DNA of 64,000 nt from Herbaspirillum sp. WKF16 (GCF_028993615.1 NZ_CP118632.1:310001-374000); one strand, 5' to 3'. Shown: positions 20,901 through 33,410, counted from the first letter of the stretch. Notes: generated from the letters alone by a model not told the origin. A program made the numbers and translations.

Positions 20901-21878
20901 ATGCAAATTATCCTGTTGCACCCCCGTTTCACCAAGGCGCGCTCCGTCACGCTGGGTTCGAAGCACCTGATCATCCTGCTGTTCCTCCTGGCCGTCACCG
21001 TGGCGGCTTGTTCCGCGCTGGTGTCCTACCTGGTGCTGCGCCATGCGGGCGAGGCCGACGCCTCGCCGATGTTCCGCAAGCTGGCCATGTCCATGAGCCA
21101 GCAGGAAGACGACCGCAAGGAAAAATTCCTCAAGGAAAACCTGGGCATGATGGCCGTCAAGGTCGGCGAGATGCAGGCCCAGATGATGCGCCTGGACGCC
21201 CTGGGCGAACGGGTGCAGGGCCTGGCCGGCATCCGCCCCGAGGAGTTCAACTTCAAGGAGCTGCCCGGCCGCGGCGGCGCCGAGCAATCCAGCCTGGCCG
21301 GGCCGGGGCGCGAAGTCGGCATGGATGAGCTGCGCCGCATGCTCGATTCGTTGCTGGTCGATGCCGGTCATCGCGCCGACTACCTGAATGCGGTCGAGTC
21401 CACGCTGATGGGCGACAAGATCAAGTCGCGCCTGCTGCCGACCAACCAGCCGGTCAACGTCGCCTACAACTCCTCGAGCTTCGGCTGGCGCCTCGATCCC
21501 TTCAGCGGCCACAACGCCTTCCATGAAGGCCTGGATTTCCCGGCCCCGGTCGGCACCCGCATCGTGGCCGCCGCCGCCGGCGTGGTGATCGCCTCCGAAT
21601 ACCATTATCAGTTCGGCAACATGCTGGAGATCGATCACGGCAACAACATCATCACGCGCTACGCCCATGCCTCGCAGCTGTACGTGAAGGTGGGCGACAT
21701 CGTCAAGCGCGGCCAGCACGTGGCCGACGTCGGCTCGACCGGCCGCTCGACCGGCGCCCACCTGCACTTCGAGGTGCGCATCCGCGGTATTGCGCAGGAT
21801 CCGCGCAAGTTCCTGGCGCTGGGCGCCAACGGCGGCAACCAGCCCAAGCAGTTGCCGGTGTTCGTGGCCGGGCGCTGA
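20901..21878 (+). CDS. Membrane-anchored M23 family metallopeptidase
   Basis: Probable peptidoglycan endopeptidase or divisome factor in the periplasm. The 325-residue protein has an N-terminal membrane anchor (about residues 24-47), a coiled-coil-like stretch (MFRKLAMSMSQQEDDRKEK onward) and a C-terminal LytM/M23 domain. The zinc ligands are visible: HEGLD near residue 213 and HLHFE near 295, so it looks catalytically active, unlike EnvC/NlpD-type activators. ATG at 20901 follows AAGGAG (20890-20895). It lies between the DciA-like gene and secA, a common beta/gammaproteobacterial order. Confidence 0.9.
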   Translation: MQIILLHPRFTKARSVTLGSKHLIILLFLLAVTVAACSALVSYLVLRHAGEADASPMFRKLAMSMSQQEDDRKEKFLKENLGMMAVKVGEMQAQMMRLDALGERVQGLAGIRPEEFNFKELPGRGGAEQSSLAGPGREVGMDELRRMLDSLLVDAGHRADYLNAVESTLMGDKIKSRLLPTNQPVNVAYNSSSFGWRLDPFSGHNAFHEGLDFPAPVGTRIVAAAAGVVIASEYHYQFGNMLEIDHGNNIITRYAHASQLYVKVGDIVKRGQHVADVGSTGRSTGAHLHFEVRIRGIAQDPRKFLALGANGGNQPKQLPVFVAGR

Positions 21879-21903
21879 GCGTTTTCTTGCCGATCCCCCA
21901 AGC

Positions 21904-21928
21904 AAAACCCGCCTGCAGGCGGGTTTTT
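21904..21928 (+). terminator. Terminator after the M23 peptidase gene
   Basis: AAAACCCGCC-TGCA-GGCGGGTTTTT: a 10-bp stem with a 4-base loop and a T-run. Confidence 0.85.
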
Positions 21929-22107
21929 CTATTGAATCTTTGCAATCGGGCCCGATCTACAGGCGATGCGGCCTGCCGCAGGCCCGGGAAAGCCATGCCA
22001 CGGGGCCTGCGTGCTAAAATCGGCGGTTTATTATTGGGCGTTCTTTCGGCCGGGTGCCAGACGTCTGCCTGCCGGATCTTTCATCGGCGCTTTTATAGAA
22101 TCCAAGC

Positions 22108-24861
<2,754 letters not shown>

Positions 24862-24889
24862 TCCAGCCGCCCGCAGCCTGAAGGAAAAG

Positions 24890-24924
24890 GCCGTTCACCA
24901 TTGTCCTGGTGAGCGGCTTTTTTT
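24890..24924 (+). terminator. Terminator of secA
   Basis: GCCGTTCACCA pairs with TGGTGAGCGGC (one G-T pair) across a 6-base loop, followed by eight T residues. Confidence 0.85.
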
Positions 24925-24951
24925 CGAGCGAGTTTTTTGGAGAACAACAAG

Positions 24952-25785
24952 ATGCAAGCCGCCAACGCCACCCGCGCCATCAATCTCATCGGCCCCACGA
25001 AGATCGTCAGCGCCATCCTGGTCATGGGCGTTCTCATGCTGGCCGGCTGCGCTTCCAGCCCGATGCCCGGCTGGCGCGAATCTTCCGATCCCGGCTATGC
25101 CCCGGTGCGCGCCGCGGCGGCGCCGGTGGAGGAGGCTGGCACCGTGCCGGCGGTGGCCATCAGCATCGCGCCGCCCACGCGCGCCGCGCTGGTGGCCGCG
25201 GCCAGGGCCGAGTGGGACTTTTTCGGCAACCAGCAGATCGACATGCGGCACGAGACCCTGAGCGCGCCGCGCCTGGGCCTGCTGGAGGACGAGGGCGAGG
25301 CGGTGCAGCGCGTGGCCGAATACTGGCACGCGGTCGGCAAGAACCTGACCGGCGCCGACTGCCAGCAGGCCTGGTCGGCCGCATTCATCTCCTGGCTGAT
25401 GGTGTCCTCCAACGTCGCGCCGCAAGACTTCGCGCCCAGCGAGACGCACTTCAACTACCTGAGCTTCCTCAAGGAGCGCGAAGCGCGTCCCTCGCCCCAG
25501 TTCGTGCTGCGCCCGGCCGCGACTGAGCCGATCGCGCCGGGCGACCTGATCTGCGCGCCGCGCGGCAACAACAACGCCGCCACGCTCGACGACATCCGCC
25601 CCGGCCTGGCCGGGCATTGCGACCTGGTGGTCGAGGTGCATGCCAATGAAGGCTGGGCCGGCGCCATCGGCGGCAACGTGTTCAACTCGGTGTCGGAGTC
25701 GCTGATCCCGGTCGACGACCAGGGACGCGCGCTGCAGATCGCCCAGCGTCCATGGCTGGTGGTGGTCAAGAACCTGTTGCCGTAA
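24952..25785 (+). CDS. Putative lipoprotein with a DUF2272-type domain
   Basis: A predicted 277-residue outer-membrane or periplasmic lipoprotein. A hydrophobic signal segment ends in the lipobox LMLAGC (Cys near residue 31). The body (AEWDFFGNQQID..., CQQAWSAAFISWLMVSS, GDLICAPRG, GHCDLVVEV) resembles DUF2272 proteins. Its conserved Cys/Trp-rich SAAFISW and late GHCD segments recall NlpC/P60-like folds, but catalysis is not established. ATG at 24952 is preceded by TTGGAG; TTG at 24937 is an in-frame alternative. The SGNH hydrolase gene starts 6 bases later, so the two form an operon. Confidence 0.72.
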   Translation: MQAANATRAINLIGPTKIVSAILVMGVLMLAGCASSPMPGWRESSDPGYAPVRAAAAPVEEAGTVPAVAISIAPPTRAALVAAARAEWDFFGNQQIDMRHETLSAPRLGLLEDEGEAVQRVAEYWHAVGKNLTGADCQQAWSAAFISWLMVSSNVAPQDFAPSETHFNYLSFLKEREARPSPQFVLRPAATEPIAPGDLICAPRGNNNAATLDDIRPGLAGHCDLVVEVHANEGWAGAIGGNVFNSVSESLIPVDDQGRALQIAQRPWLVVVKNLLP

Positions 25786-25791
25786 GCCGCC

Positions 25792-26538
25792 ATGCTGGTG
25801 CTGGCCAAGATCCTGCTCGGACCGATCCTGCTGGCCCAGGGCAAGTGGCTGCGCAAGACTGCGCTGCGCCTGCCAGAGGCGGCCGGCCCGCGCCTGGGCG
25901 TGGAGCTGCCGCCGGCCGCTGTGCCCACGGCGAGCGAAGCCCTGAACCTGCTGGTGGTGGGCGACTCTTCGGCCGCCGGCGTCGGCGTCGCGCACCAGGA
26001 GCAGGCGCTGGCCCTGCCGCTGGCGCGCCACCTGGCCGCCCGCAGCGGCCGGCCGGTGGCCTGGCGGCTGGTGGCGCAAAGCGGCGTCAATTCGCTGGAA
26101 GCGCTGGCGCTGCTGGCGCAGCATGAGATCGGCCCGGCCACGGTGCTGGTGGTGGCGCTGGGCACCAACGACGTCACCTCGCAGATGCCGCCGCGGCAAT
26201 ATGTGGCCAACCTCAAGCTGTTGGCCGGCCGTTTGATGGCGCAGGCCGGCGTCGCGCACATCGTGTTCACCGGCCTGCCGCCGCTGCACACGCTGCCGGC
26301 GGCGCCGCAGCCGCTACGCTGGTACCTGGGCCGCTACGCGCGCAAGCTCGACCGTGCGCTGCGCGCCTGGATCGCAGAGGATCCGGCGCTGCGCTACTGC
26401 TCGCTGCAATGGGCGCTGCCGCATGAGATGGCGATCGACAAATTCCATCCCGGCCACGGCCAGTACGCCCGGTGGGCGCGCATGGCGGCCGAGATCATCG
26501 AGGCCGAGTTCATGCGCATGTCATCAGGGCGCGACTGA
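25792..26538 (+). CDS. SGNH/GDSL-family hydrolase
   Basis: A probable esterase or acyl-hydrolase, 248 residues. The SGNH blocks are visible: GDSSAAGVG (nucleophile Ser, near residue 61), the Gly-containing block around LVAQSG, GTND near 125, and DKFHPGHGQY near 222 with the catalytic Asp and His. The N-terminus has a weak hydrophobic stretch that could be a membrane anchor. Being 6 bases behind the DUF2272 lipoprotein suggests a shared envelope task, perhaps deacylation of a cell-wall polymer; that is inference. Confidence 0.85.
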   Translation: MLVLAKILLGPILLAQGKWLRKTALRLPEAAGPRLGVELPPAAVPTASEALNLLVVGDSSAAGVGVAHQEQALALPLARHLAARSGRPVAWRLVAQSGVNSLEALALLAQHEIGPATVLVVALGTNDVTSQMPPRQYVANLKLLAGRLMAQAGVAHIVFTGLPPLHTLPAAPQPLRWYLGRYARKLDRALRAWIAEDPALRYCSLQWALPHEMAIDKFHPGHGQYARWARMAAEIIEAEFMRMSSGRD

Positions 26539-26584
26539 ATTTGTTTAAAATACGCGTTCCGAATTTTTACGCTGAAAGCTCGCC

Positions 26585-27820
26585 ATGGCCGTCAATTCCC
26601 CGATTCCCGTCTCTTCCGACCTGAAAGCCGTCGCCGGCGTCGAACTCGGCCATGCCGAAGCGGGCGTGCGCAAGGCCAACCGCAAGGACCTGCTGGTGCT
26701 CAAGCTGGCGCCCACGGCGACCGTCGCCGGCGTGTTCACCAAGAACCGCTTCTGCGCCGCGCCGGTGCAGATCAGCAAGGCCAACCTGGCAGCGCTCACG
26801 GCCGACAAGCCGATCCGCGCGCTGGTGATCAATACCGGCAACGCCAACGCCGGCACCGGCGAAGAGGGCTTGAAGCGCGCCCACGCCACCTGCGACGCGC
26901 TGGCCGCGCAACTGGGCTGCGACCCGAAGCAGATCCTGCCGTTCTCGACCGGCGTGATCCTGGAGCCGCTGCCGGTGGAGCGCATCATCGCCGGCCTGCC
27001 GCAGGCGATCGGCAACCTGAAGGCCGACAACTGGTTCAACGCCGCCGAAGCCATCATGACCACCGACACCCAGCCCAAGGCGGCTTCGCGCACCGTCACC
27101 ATCGGCGGCAAGCAGGTGGTGATGACCGGCATCAGCAAGGGCGCCGGCATGATCAAGCCCAACATGGCGACCATGCTGGGCTTCCTGGCCTTCGACGCCA
27201 AGCTGCCGCAGGCGCTGCTGAACCAGCTGGTGAAGGACGCCGCCGACCACTCGTTCAACTGCATCACCATCGACGGCGACACCTCCACCAACGATTCCTT
27301 CATCCTGATGGCGACCGGCGCCGGCGAACTGGAGATCGCCAGCGCCGACAGCGCCGAGTACAAGGAGCTGGCGGCCGCCGTGACCGCGCTGTCGCAGCAC
27401 CTGGCGCACCAGATCGTGCGCGACGGCGAGGGCGCCACCAAGTTCATCGAAGTGGCCGTGGAAGACGGCAAGAGCATCGAGGAGTGCCGCCAGATCGCCT
27501 ACTCGATCGGTCACTCGCCGCTGGTCAAGACCGCCTTCTTCGCCTCCGACCCGAACCTGGGCCGCATCCTGGCCGCCATCGGCTACGCCGGCGTGGAGGA
27601 CCTGGACGTGTCCAAGCTCAACCTGTGGCTGGACGACGTCTGGGTGGCCAAGGACGGCGGCCGCAATCCCGACTACCGCGAGGAAGACGGCCAGCGCGTG
27701 ATGAAGAAGGCCGAGATCGTGGTGCGCGTGAAGCTGGCGCGCGGCGCGGCCAAGGCCTCGATCTGGACTTGCGACCTGTCGCACGAGTACGTCACCATCA
27801 ACGCCGACTACCGCTCGTGA
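26585..27820 (+). CDS. argJ: Bifunctional glutamate N-acetyltransferase/amino-acid acetyltransferase ArgJ
   Basis: ArgJ recycles the acetyl group from N-acetylornithine to glutamate in arginine synthesis. The 411-residue precursor self-cleaves before a Thr; the site is visible as [10 protein letters not shown] near residue 190. The start [18 protein letters not shown] and [11 protein letters not shown] are typical. Whether it is mono- or bifunctional cannot be read directly. ATG at 26585. A TAAAAT at 26547 may be a -10. The gene is directly followed by a 112-bp inverted-repeat element. Confidence 0.95.
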   Translation: MAVNSPIPVSSDLKAVAGVELGHAEAGVRKANRKDLLVLKLAPTATVAGVFTKNRFCAAPVQISKANLAALTADKPIRALVINTGNANAGTGEEGLKRAHATCDALAAQLGCDPKQILPFSTGVILEPLPVERIIAGLPQAIGNLKADNWFNAAEAIMTTDTQPKAASRTVTIGGKQVVMTGISKGAGMIKPNMATMLGFLAFDAKLPQALLNQLVKDAADHSFNCITIDGDTSTNDSFILMATGAGELEIASADSAEYKELAAAVTALSQHLAHQIVRDGEGATKFIEVAVEDGKSIEECRQIAYSIGHSPLVKTAFFASDPNLGRILAAIGYAGVEDLDVSKLNLWLDDVWVAKDGGRNPDYREEDGQRVMKKAEIVVRVKLARGAAKASIWTCDLSHEYVTINADYRS

Positions 27821-27932
27821 ACGTCGTACGGGTGTCAGGCGGGCGATCTGTCGCGTTGCAAATCCTCGCCAGGCGCCAGCCTGGCTGCGGTTTGCGCCTT
27901 GCATCTCATCCCGCCTGACACCCGTACGACGT
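27821..27932. repeat. 112-bp nested inverted-repeat element after argJ
   Basis: Bases 27821-27843 and 27910-27932 are perfect 23-bp inverted repeats (outer arm ACGTCGTACGGGTGTCAGGC plus GGG). The 66-base interior holds a second imperfect hairpin (GCAAA...GCCAGGC-GCCA-GCCTGGC...TTTGC). No T-run follows, so it does not look like a simple terminator. It begins immediately after the argJ stop. Possible readings are a REP/MITE-like repeat or an mRNA 3'-end structure. I see nothing coding in 27933-28077. Confidence 0.75.
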
Positions 27933-28107
27933 CCACGAGGTTTGGACAGGTTTACTCTTGGTTTGCAGTTCCCGACCCATCCCTGTCGGGCGCTGTGCCG
28001 TGGCGGTGGTGGCAACATGAATGCCCGGAGCCCTCGGTCAATTTAATTCACCCAGCCAGTTGCGGCCTTGCGCCACAATGGGCTCTCACCACCATCACGA
28101 ACGCATC

Positions 28108-28983
28108 ATGACCCAGTTAGACCAATTCCTGCAGCGCGCCGAAGCCTTGCTGGCGCGCGTCGAAGCCATCCTGCCCAATGCCGCCAACCGCGAACCGGAC
28201 TGGAGCGCCGGCGTCGCCTTCCGCTGGCGCGGCGCCACCGCCCAGCGTGCCGGCTACCTGCAGCCGGTCGGCCATATCTCGCAGATCGGCCTGTCCGACC
28301 TGCATAACATCGGCCCGCAGAAAGAGCAGATCGACCAGAACACCAAGCAGTTCGTCGACGGCCGCCCGGCCAATAACGTGCTGCTGACCGGCGCGCGCGG
28401 CACCGGCAAGTCCTCTCTGATCAAGGCCTGCCTGAACCAGTACGCCGAGCGCGGCCTGCGCCTGATCGAGGTCGACAAGGACGACCTGCACGACCTGCAG
28501 GATATCGTCGAGCTGGTCTCGGCCCGGCCCGAGCGCTTCATCGTGTTTTGCGACGACCTCTCGTTCGAGGAGGGCGAGGGCGGCTACAAGGCGCTCAAGG
28601 TGGCGCTGGACGGCAGTATCGCGGCGCAATCCGACAACGTGCTGATCTACGCCACCTCCAACCGCCGCCACCTGATGCCGGAGCGCCTGTCCGACAACAG
28701 CACCTACACCCACACCGACGACGGCGACCTGCATCCGGGCGAGACGGTGGAAGAAAAGATCTCGCTGTCCGAGCGCTTCGGCCTGTGGGTGACCTTCTAC
28801 CCGTTCAAGCAGGACGACTTCCTGGAGATCGTCGCCCACTGGCTGCGCCATTTCGGCTGCAACGAGCAGCAGATCGCCGACGCCCGCGCCGACGCCCTGC
28901 GCTGGGCGCTGCAGCGCAGCTCGCGCTCGGGCCGCGTGGCCTGGCAGTTCGCCCGCGACTACGCCGGCAAGGCGCAGGCCTGA
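28108..28983 (+). CDS. DUF815-family AAA+ ATPase
   Basis: A 291-residue P-loop ATPase of the DUF815 family. The Walker A motif is GARGTGKSS near residue 95, the Walker B region is FIVFCDDLSFEEG near 147, followed by YATSNRRHLMPER. The family is widespread in proteobacteria and related to DnaC/IstB-type ATPases; its role is unknown. ATG at 28108 chosen by family N-terminus; an in-frame ATG at 28078 would add MGSHHHHERI. Neither has a good ribosome site. The stop overlaps the mutT start by one base. Confidence 0.85.
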   Translation: MTQLDQFLQRAEALLARVEAILPNAANREPDWSAGVAFRWRGATAQRAGYLQPVGHISQIGLSDLHNIGPQKEQIDQNTKQFVDGRPANNVLLTGARGTGKSSLIKACLNQYAERGLRLIEVDKDDLHDLQDIVELVSARPERFIVFCDDLSFEEGEGGYKALKVALDGSIAAQSDNVLIYATSNRRHLMPERLSDNSTYTHTDDGDLHPGETVEEKISLSERFGLWVTFYPFKQDDFLEIVAHWLRHFGCNEQQIADARADALRWALQRSSRSGRVAWQFARDYAGKAQA

Positions 28984-29402
28984 TGAGCGACGCCGCCAAG
29001 CCCATCGACGTCGCCGTCGGCATCCTCATGCAGCCCAACGGCGACGTGCTGCTGGGGCAGCGCCCGGAAGGCAAGCCCTACGCCGGCTACTGGGAGTTCC
29101 CGGGCGGCAAGGTGGAGGCCGGCGAGAGCATCTTCGCCGCCCTGCAGCGCGAGTTCAAGGAAGAGCTGGGCATCGAGGTGCTGGACGGCGAGGGCTGGTG
29201 CGGCGTCGAGCATGTCTACCCGCACGCGCATGTCCGCCTGCATTTCTACATCAGCCGCAGCTGGCGCGGCGAGCCGCAAAGCCTGGAAGGCCAGGCCTTC
29301 GCCTGGCAGGGCGGCGTGGGCGTGGAGCCGCTGCTGCCGGCCACCATCCCGCTGATCGAATGGCTGGACCAGCTGCGCTACGGCGAACGGGACAAGAGCT
29401 GA
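28983..29402 (+). CDS. mutT: MutT-type Nudix hydrolase (8-oxo-dGTP diphosphatase)
   Basis: A 139-residue Nudix protein. The Nudix box runs from GGKVEAGES to REFKEELGIE (about residues 41-62) with all catalytic Glu residues. WEFPGGK and the genomic position next to yacG/zapD match MutT, which removes oxidised dGTP from the nucleotide pool. The start overlaps the preceding stop (TGATG). A bidirectional terminator follows. Confidence 0.9.
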   Translation: MSDAAKPIDVAVGILMQPNGDVLLGQRPEGKPYAGYWEFPGGKVEAGESIFAALQREFKEELGIEVLDGEGWCGVEHVYPHAHVRLHFYISRSWRGEPQSLEGQAFAWQGGVGVEPLLPATIPLIEWLDQLRYGERDKS

Positions 29403-29456
29403 ACGTGCCCGTTCAGGCTATCCGCCGCGAACGGCGGCGCGAGGCGAGAGGGAAAT

Positions 29457-29483
29457 AAAAAAGCCGCTGCATGCGGCTTTTTT
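29457..29483. terminator. Bidirectional terminator between mutT and yacG
   Basis: AAAAAAGCCGC, 5-base loop, GCGGCTTTTTT. The stem is flanked by A and T runs, so it serves convergent transcripts from both sides. Confidence 0.9.
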
Positions 29484-29516
29484 GTTGACCAGGGACTATC
29501 GACGTTTGCCTTCGGT

Positions 29517-29702
29517 TCACTGAAGAGGTTTGTCGTCCTCGATCTCCTGCGGCAGGTTGACTGCCGGAATCGTGTACTTTTCCTCGGCCCAGGCGCCGAG
29601 GTCGATTTGCTTGCAGCGTTCGGAGCAGAACGGGCGGAACTTGTTCTTTTCAGCCCATTCCACCTTGGCGCCGCAGGTCGGGCAGTCGACAACAGTAGCC
29701 AT
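29517..29702 (-). CDS. yacG: DNA gyrase inhibitor YacG (zinc protein)
   Basis: A 61-residue zinc-binding protein. The four ligands are seen as CPTC near residue 8 and CSERC near 26. YacG of E. coli binds GyrB and inhibits gyrase. Last gene of the minus-strand block that begins with pilB; zapD ends 10 bases upstream of its start, so the two are probably cotranscribed. Confidence 0.93.
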   Translation of the reverse strand: MATVVDCPTCGAKVEWAEKNKFRPFCSERCKQIDLGAWAEEKYTIPAVNLPQEIEDDKPLQ

Positions 29703-29711
29703 CGCTCCTCC

Positions 29712-30467
29712 TCAGAACCCGCACAGCGCCAGTTCGAACGGCACTTCGCCTTCGAAGGAGCGCGGCTTCTCGTCGCCGTCCTGGCGGGTGAAACGCACCC
29801 ACAGCATGTACTTGTTGGCCGAGATCTCGGGGATGGCGCCCAGTTCCATGTCCAGCGACAGGCGCAGCATCTGGTAGACCTTGCCTTGCAGCATCTGCTG
29901 GTAGCTGCCGCCTTCGGCATTGATCTTGACTGCGTGGCCGGACTCGCGCAGCAGGCGCATCACGATGGAGATGGCGTCGAACAGCGGGATCAGCGGCGCG
30001 AACCAGTTGGAGATGTCGTTGAAGCGGCGCTCGAAGGGATGCTGTTGCCAGGCATAGTAGGCCGGCAGGTCGAACTCGCAGGCGCCGCCGGGGATGATGG
30101 TGCGGCCGCGGATGCTCATCAGCCATTCATTGTCCCGGATGTTCTGGCCGGTCTTGCCCTGGGCCGCCGCCAGCGCGCTGCTGGCCTTGTCGACTTCGGA
30201 GAGGATGGCGTTGAGCATCTCGGGCTCGACATTGGGATTGCTCTGGTAGGCCAACAGGATCTGCTTCTGGCGTTCCAGCTCTTGCAGCAGGTCCGACTTG
30301 AGGTCGGCGCGTCCGGCTACCTCCAGCATTTCAAAAATGGTGGCAAGGGCGATGTGATGCTGTTGCGGGCTTTCCTGGTGCAGGAAGAAGACAAACTTCT
30401 CGTACAGGTCTTCCAGTCGCAACAGCGTGCGAATACGCTCGTTGAAAGGGTATTCGTAGACGATCAA
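29712..30467 (-). CDS. zapD: Cell division protein ZapD
   Basis: ZapD (DUF1342) binds the FtsZ C-terminal peptide and bundles FtsZ filaments. The 251-residue protein starts [16 protein letters not shown] and contains [13 protein letters not shown] and KYMLWVRF, all family-typical. No membrane segment. It sits between coaE and yacG, the standard proteobacterial order. Confidence 0.95.
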   Translation of the reverse strand: MIVYEYPFNERIRTLLRLEDLYEKFVFFLHQESPQQHHIALATIFEMLEVAGRADLKSDLLQELERQKQILLAYQSNPNVEPEMLNAILSEVDKASSALAAAQGKTGQNIRDNEWLMSIRGRTIIPGGACEFDLPAYYAWQQHPFERRFNDISNWFAPLIPLFDAISIVMRLLRESGHAVKINAEGGSYQQMLQGKVYQMLRLSLDMELGAIPEISANKYMLWVRFTRQDGDEKPRSFEGEVPFELALCGF

Positions 30468-30671
30468 AGCATGATCCCTTAATTGGTTGAACCGGATTCG
30501 ATAGAGCCACTGTCAGCCGGCGCTCGGGCCATTGTCGGCTGCATTGCAATTTTTGTGATTCTGACCCATGCAGAGGAAAAATACAAATGCGGGGCGCAAT
30601 GAAATGCGCGCCGCGCCCCGGCGGCGGGCCGATATAAAGAATTTCGCGCGCCGCCGGCGCTGGACGGGGGA

Positions 30672-31295
30672 TCAGCCGGCGGCGTCGGCCAGCGCCAGAT
30701 AGCGCGCATGCAGCGCCTGCACCAGCGGCGGCAGCGCCGCATTGCCGTCATTGTTCTCGATCACGTCGTCGGCCACCGCCAGGCGCGCAAAGCGGCTGGC
30801 CTGGGCCGCCATGATGGCTTCCACCTCATGGCGCTGCAGGCCGTTGCGGCGCATGACGCGCCCGATCTGCACTTCTTCCTCGCAATCGACCACCAGCACG
30901 CGCGAAGTGCGGCCGACCCAGGTGCCCGATTCCACCAGCAGCGGCACCACGAAGATGATGTAGGCGCCGGTGGCGGCCTCGGCCGCGCGCGCGGTCTGGC
31001 TGCGGATCAGCGGGTGCAGGATGGCTTCCAGCTCATGGCGGGCGCCGGCGTTGCCGAACACGTGGCTGCGCATGCGCGCCCGATCCATGGCGCCGCTGGC
31101 GTCGATGAAGCCGGCGCCGAAGCGTTCGCGGATGGCGTCGATGGCCAGGCCGCCGGGGACGGTGAGTTCATGGGCGATGGCATCGGTATCGACCAGCGAA
31201 GCGCCGAGTTCGCCGAACAGGTTCGCCACGGTGGTCTTGCCGCTGCCGATGCCGCCGGTCAGGCCGACCGTGAAGCGCTGCGCATTGGATGTCAT
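30672..31295 (-). CDS. coaE: Dephospho-CoA kinase CoaE
   Basis: CoaE phosphorylates dephospho-CoA in the last step of coenzyme A synthesis. The 207-residue protein has the P-loop [12 protein letters not shown] near residue 10, DTDAIAHEL and the VVPLLVESG segment. ATG at 31295 fits the family start and lies 8 bases after the pilD stop. The 204 bases down to zapD contain no gene I can see. Confidence 0.95.
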   Translation of the reverse strand: MTSNAQRFTVGLTGGIGSGKTTVANLFGELGASLVDTDAIAHELTVPGGLAIDAIRERFGAGFIDASGAMDRARMRSHVFGNAGARHELEAILHPLIRSQTARAAEAATGAYIIFVVPLLVESGTWVGRTSRVLVVDCEEEVQIGRVMRRNGLQRHEVEAIMAAQASRFARLAVADDVIENNDGNAALPPLVQALHARYLALADAAG

Positions 31296-31303
31296 GGAAA
31301 GTC

Positions 31304-32167
31304 TTAGTAGTCGTAAATGCCGAAGGTCAGCCAGTCGCTGCCGTACAGCAGCGCCAGCATACCCGCAATCGCCAGATAAGGTCCGAAGGGGAGGGCCTGG
31401 CCGCGCTGGTGGCGGCCGGCGAGCACCAGCGCGATGCCCGCCGCGGCGCCCATCGCGCAGGCTGACAGCAGCACCAGCGGCAGCGCCTGCCAGCCCAGCC
31501 AGGCGCCCAGCGCGGCCATCAGCTTGAAGTCGCCGTAGCCCAGGCCTTCCTTGCCGGTGGCCAATTTGAAGATCCAGAAGATCAGCCACAGCGCGGCATA
31601 GCCGGCGGCCGCGCCCAGCACCGCGTCGTGCAGCGGCGCGATGCGGTGGTTCAGGTTGACCAGCAGGCCCAGCCACAGGAGCGGCAGGGTAAGGTCGTCG
31701 GGCAGCAGCATGGTGCCGGCATCGATGAAGGCCAGCGCCACCAGGAAGGCGCCGCAGGCCATCACCGCCAGCCCGGTCAGGCCGGCGCCGAAGCGCCAGG
31801 CGGCCAGCGCGAACAGGCCGGCCGTGAGCAGTTCGACCGCCGGATAGCGCAGCCCGATGGGGGCGCGGCACTCGCCGCAGCGGCCGCGCAGCAGCAGCCA
31901 GCTCAGGACCGGCACGTTGTGGTGCGGCGGCAGAGGGGTTTGGCAGTGGGGGCAGGCCGAGCGCGGCAGCAGCAGGTCGTAGCGTCCGGTGTACGGTTGC
32001 GCCTCGCCGCGCTCATGGGCGATGAAGTTGGCGGTGTCGCGCAGCATCATCTGCGGCAGGCGATGGATCACCACGTTCAGGAAGCTGCCCACCAGCAGGC
32101 CCAGCAAGGCCGCTGCCAGCGCGATGGCGCAATTGTTCGGTTCGGCCCAGGCCGCGAGGAAATGCAT
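31304..32167 (-). CDS. pilD: Prepilin peptidase/N-methyltransferase PilD
   Basis: PilD is a polytopic membrane aspartyl protease that cleaves and methylates type IV prepilins and type II secretion pseudopilins. The 287-residue protein has the N-terminal [12 protein letters not shown], the zinc-binding CPHC and CGEC pairs near residues 72 and 97, and the two catalytic Asp in [14 protein letters not shown] and GYGDFK. Its start overlaps the pilC stop by one base. It looks intact although its neighbours pilC and pilB do not. Confidence 0.95.
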   Translation of the reverse strand: MHFLAAWAEPNNCAIALAAALLGLLVGSFLNVVIHRLPQMMLRDTANFIAHERGEAQPYTGRYDLLLPRSACPHCQTPLPPHHNVPVLSWLLLRGRCGECRAPIGLRYPAVELLTAGLFALAAWRFGAGLTGLAVMACGAFLVALAFIDAGTMLLPDDLTLPLLWLGLLVNLNHRIAPLHDAVLGAAAGYAALWLIFWIFKLATGKEGLGYGDFKLMAALGAWLGWQALPLVLLSACAMGAAAGIALVLAGRHQRGQALPFGPYLAIAGMLALLYGSDWLTFGIYDY

Positions 32168-33410
32168 CAGACGACGGACCCCATACGGAAGACCGGCAGG
32201 TACATTGCCACTACCAGGGCGCCGATCAGGATACCTAAAACCGCCATGATAATCGGTTCCATCAGGCTGGTGAGCGCGGCGACGGCGTCGTCGACCTCCC
32301 GTTCGTTGAACTGGGCGATCTTGTCCAGCATGGCGTCCAGCGCCCCGGCCTCCTCGCCTACGGCCACCATCTGCACGGCCAGGTCGGGAAAGGCGCCGGC
32401 AGCCTGCATGGCGCCGTGCAGCGAGGCGCCGCCGCGCGCGGCCTCGCGGATGGCCAGGCTGGCCTCGGCGTAGACCACGTTGCCGACGGCGCCGGCCACG
32501 GTCTCCAGGGTCTCCAGCAGCGGCACGCCGGCGCCCAGCAGGGTGCCGAAGGTGCGGCTCCAGCGCGCGATGGCGGCCCGGCGCAGCAGCGGGCCGAACA
32601 GCGGCAGCCCGAGGCTGGCGCGCTGGACCTGCGCCCGCAGGCGCGGCAGGCGGCGCCAGGCTTGCGCCGAAGCGATGCCCAGGGCGCCCAGCACGGCCGG
32701 CAGCGGGCCAGCAGGCGCGACGATTCCATCACGATGCGGGTCGGCAGCGGCAGTTCGGCGCCGAAGTTGCGGAACATCTGCTCGAAGGCCGGCACCACCC
32801 ACAGCATGATGATGGTCGTCACCACGATCGCCACCAGGATCACCGCGCAGGGATAGGCCAGCGCCGAACGCACCCGGCCCTTGAGCGCCAGCGATTTCTC
32901 GCGGTAGGCGGCGACGCGTTCCAGCATGCTGTCGAGCAGGCCGGCCTGCTCGGCGGCGCGCACCAGGTTGCAGTACAGCGCGTCGAAGTGCCGCGGATGC
33001 CGGGCCAGGGCGGCGTGCAGGCTGTGGCCCTGGGTCACGTCGTCGCGCACCGCGCGCAGCAGTTGCGCCAGCGGGCCCTGCCCGGCGCCGCGGATGGCGA
33101 TGTCGAGCGATTGCAGCAGCGGCAGCCCGGCCTGCAGCATGGTCGCCAGCTGGCGCGTGAAGAGCACGAGCTGCTTGTCGGGAATGCGGCGCGACAGGCC
33201 CCTTCCGGCAACGACCGCCGGGGCGCCGGCTGCCGCCGCGCCGTCGTCGGCGCGGCCGATGCGCGCCACCCGGATGCCGTCGCGCCTGAGCTGCGCGCGC
33301 GCCAGGGCCGCGTCATCGGCCGCCAGCACGCCGCTCTGCGGGCGGCCCTGGCGATCCAGGCCTTGCCAGTGGAAGCGCGGGCGCCCGCCGCCGGCCTCAG
33401 GTGCAGGCAA
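32167..33410 (-). pseudogene. pilC: Type IV pilus inner-membrane platform protein PilC, frameshifted
   Basis: PilC is the polytopic platform protein of the type IV pilus machine. The N-terminal two thirds are read in one frame (WQGLDRQGR..., FTRQLATMLQAGLPLL, LALKGRVRSALAYPCAVI, PTRIVMESSRLLAR). The C-terminal part continues in another frame (LPAVLGALGIASAQAW... GTLLGAGVPLLETLETVAG... MEPIIMAVLGILIGALVVAMYLPVF). The switch is at about 32700-32712: one base (mod 3) is missing. Restoring it would give about 414 residues, the normal length. The probable start is TTG at 33410, overlapping the pilB end. A real mutation or an assembly error are both possible. Confidence 0.85.

Noticed and set aside
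28078..28107. MGSHHHHERI before the DUF815 start, resembling a vector His tag
   Set aside because: There are only four His, flanked by native intergenic sequence with no vector context. It is a chance translation of an upstream start option.
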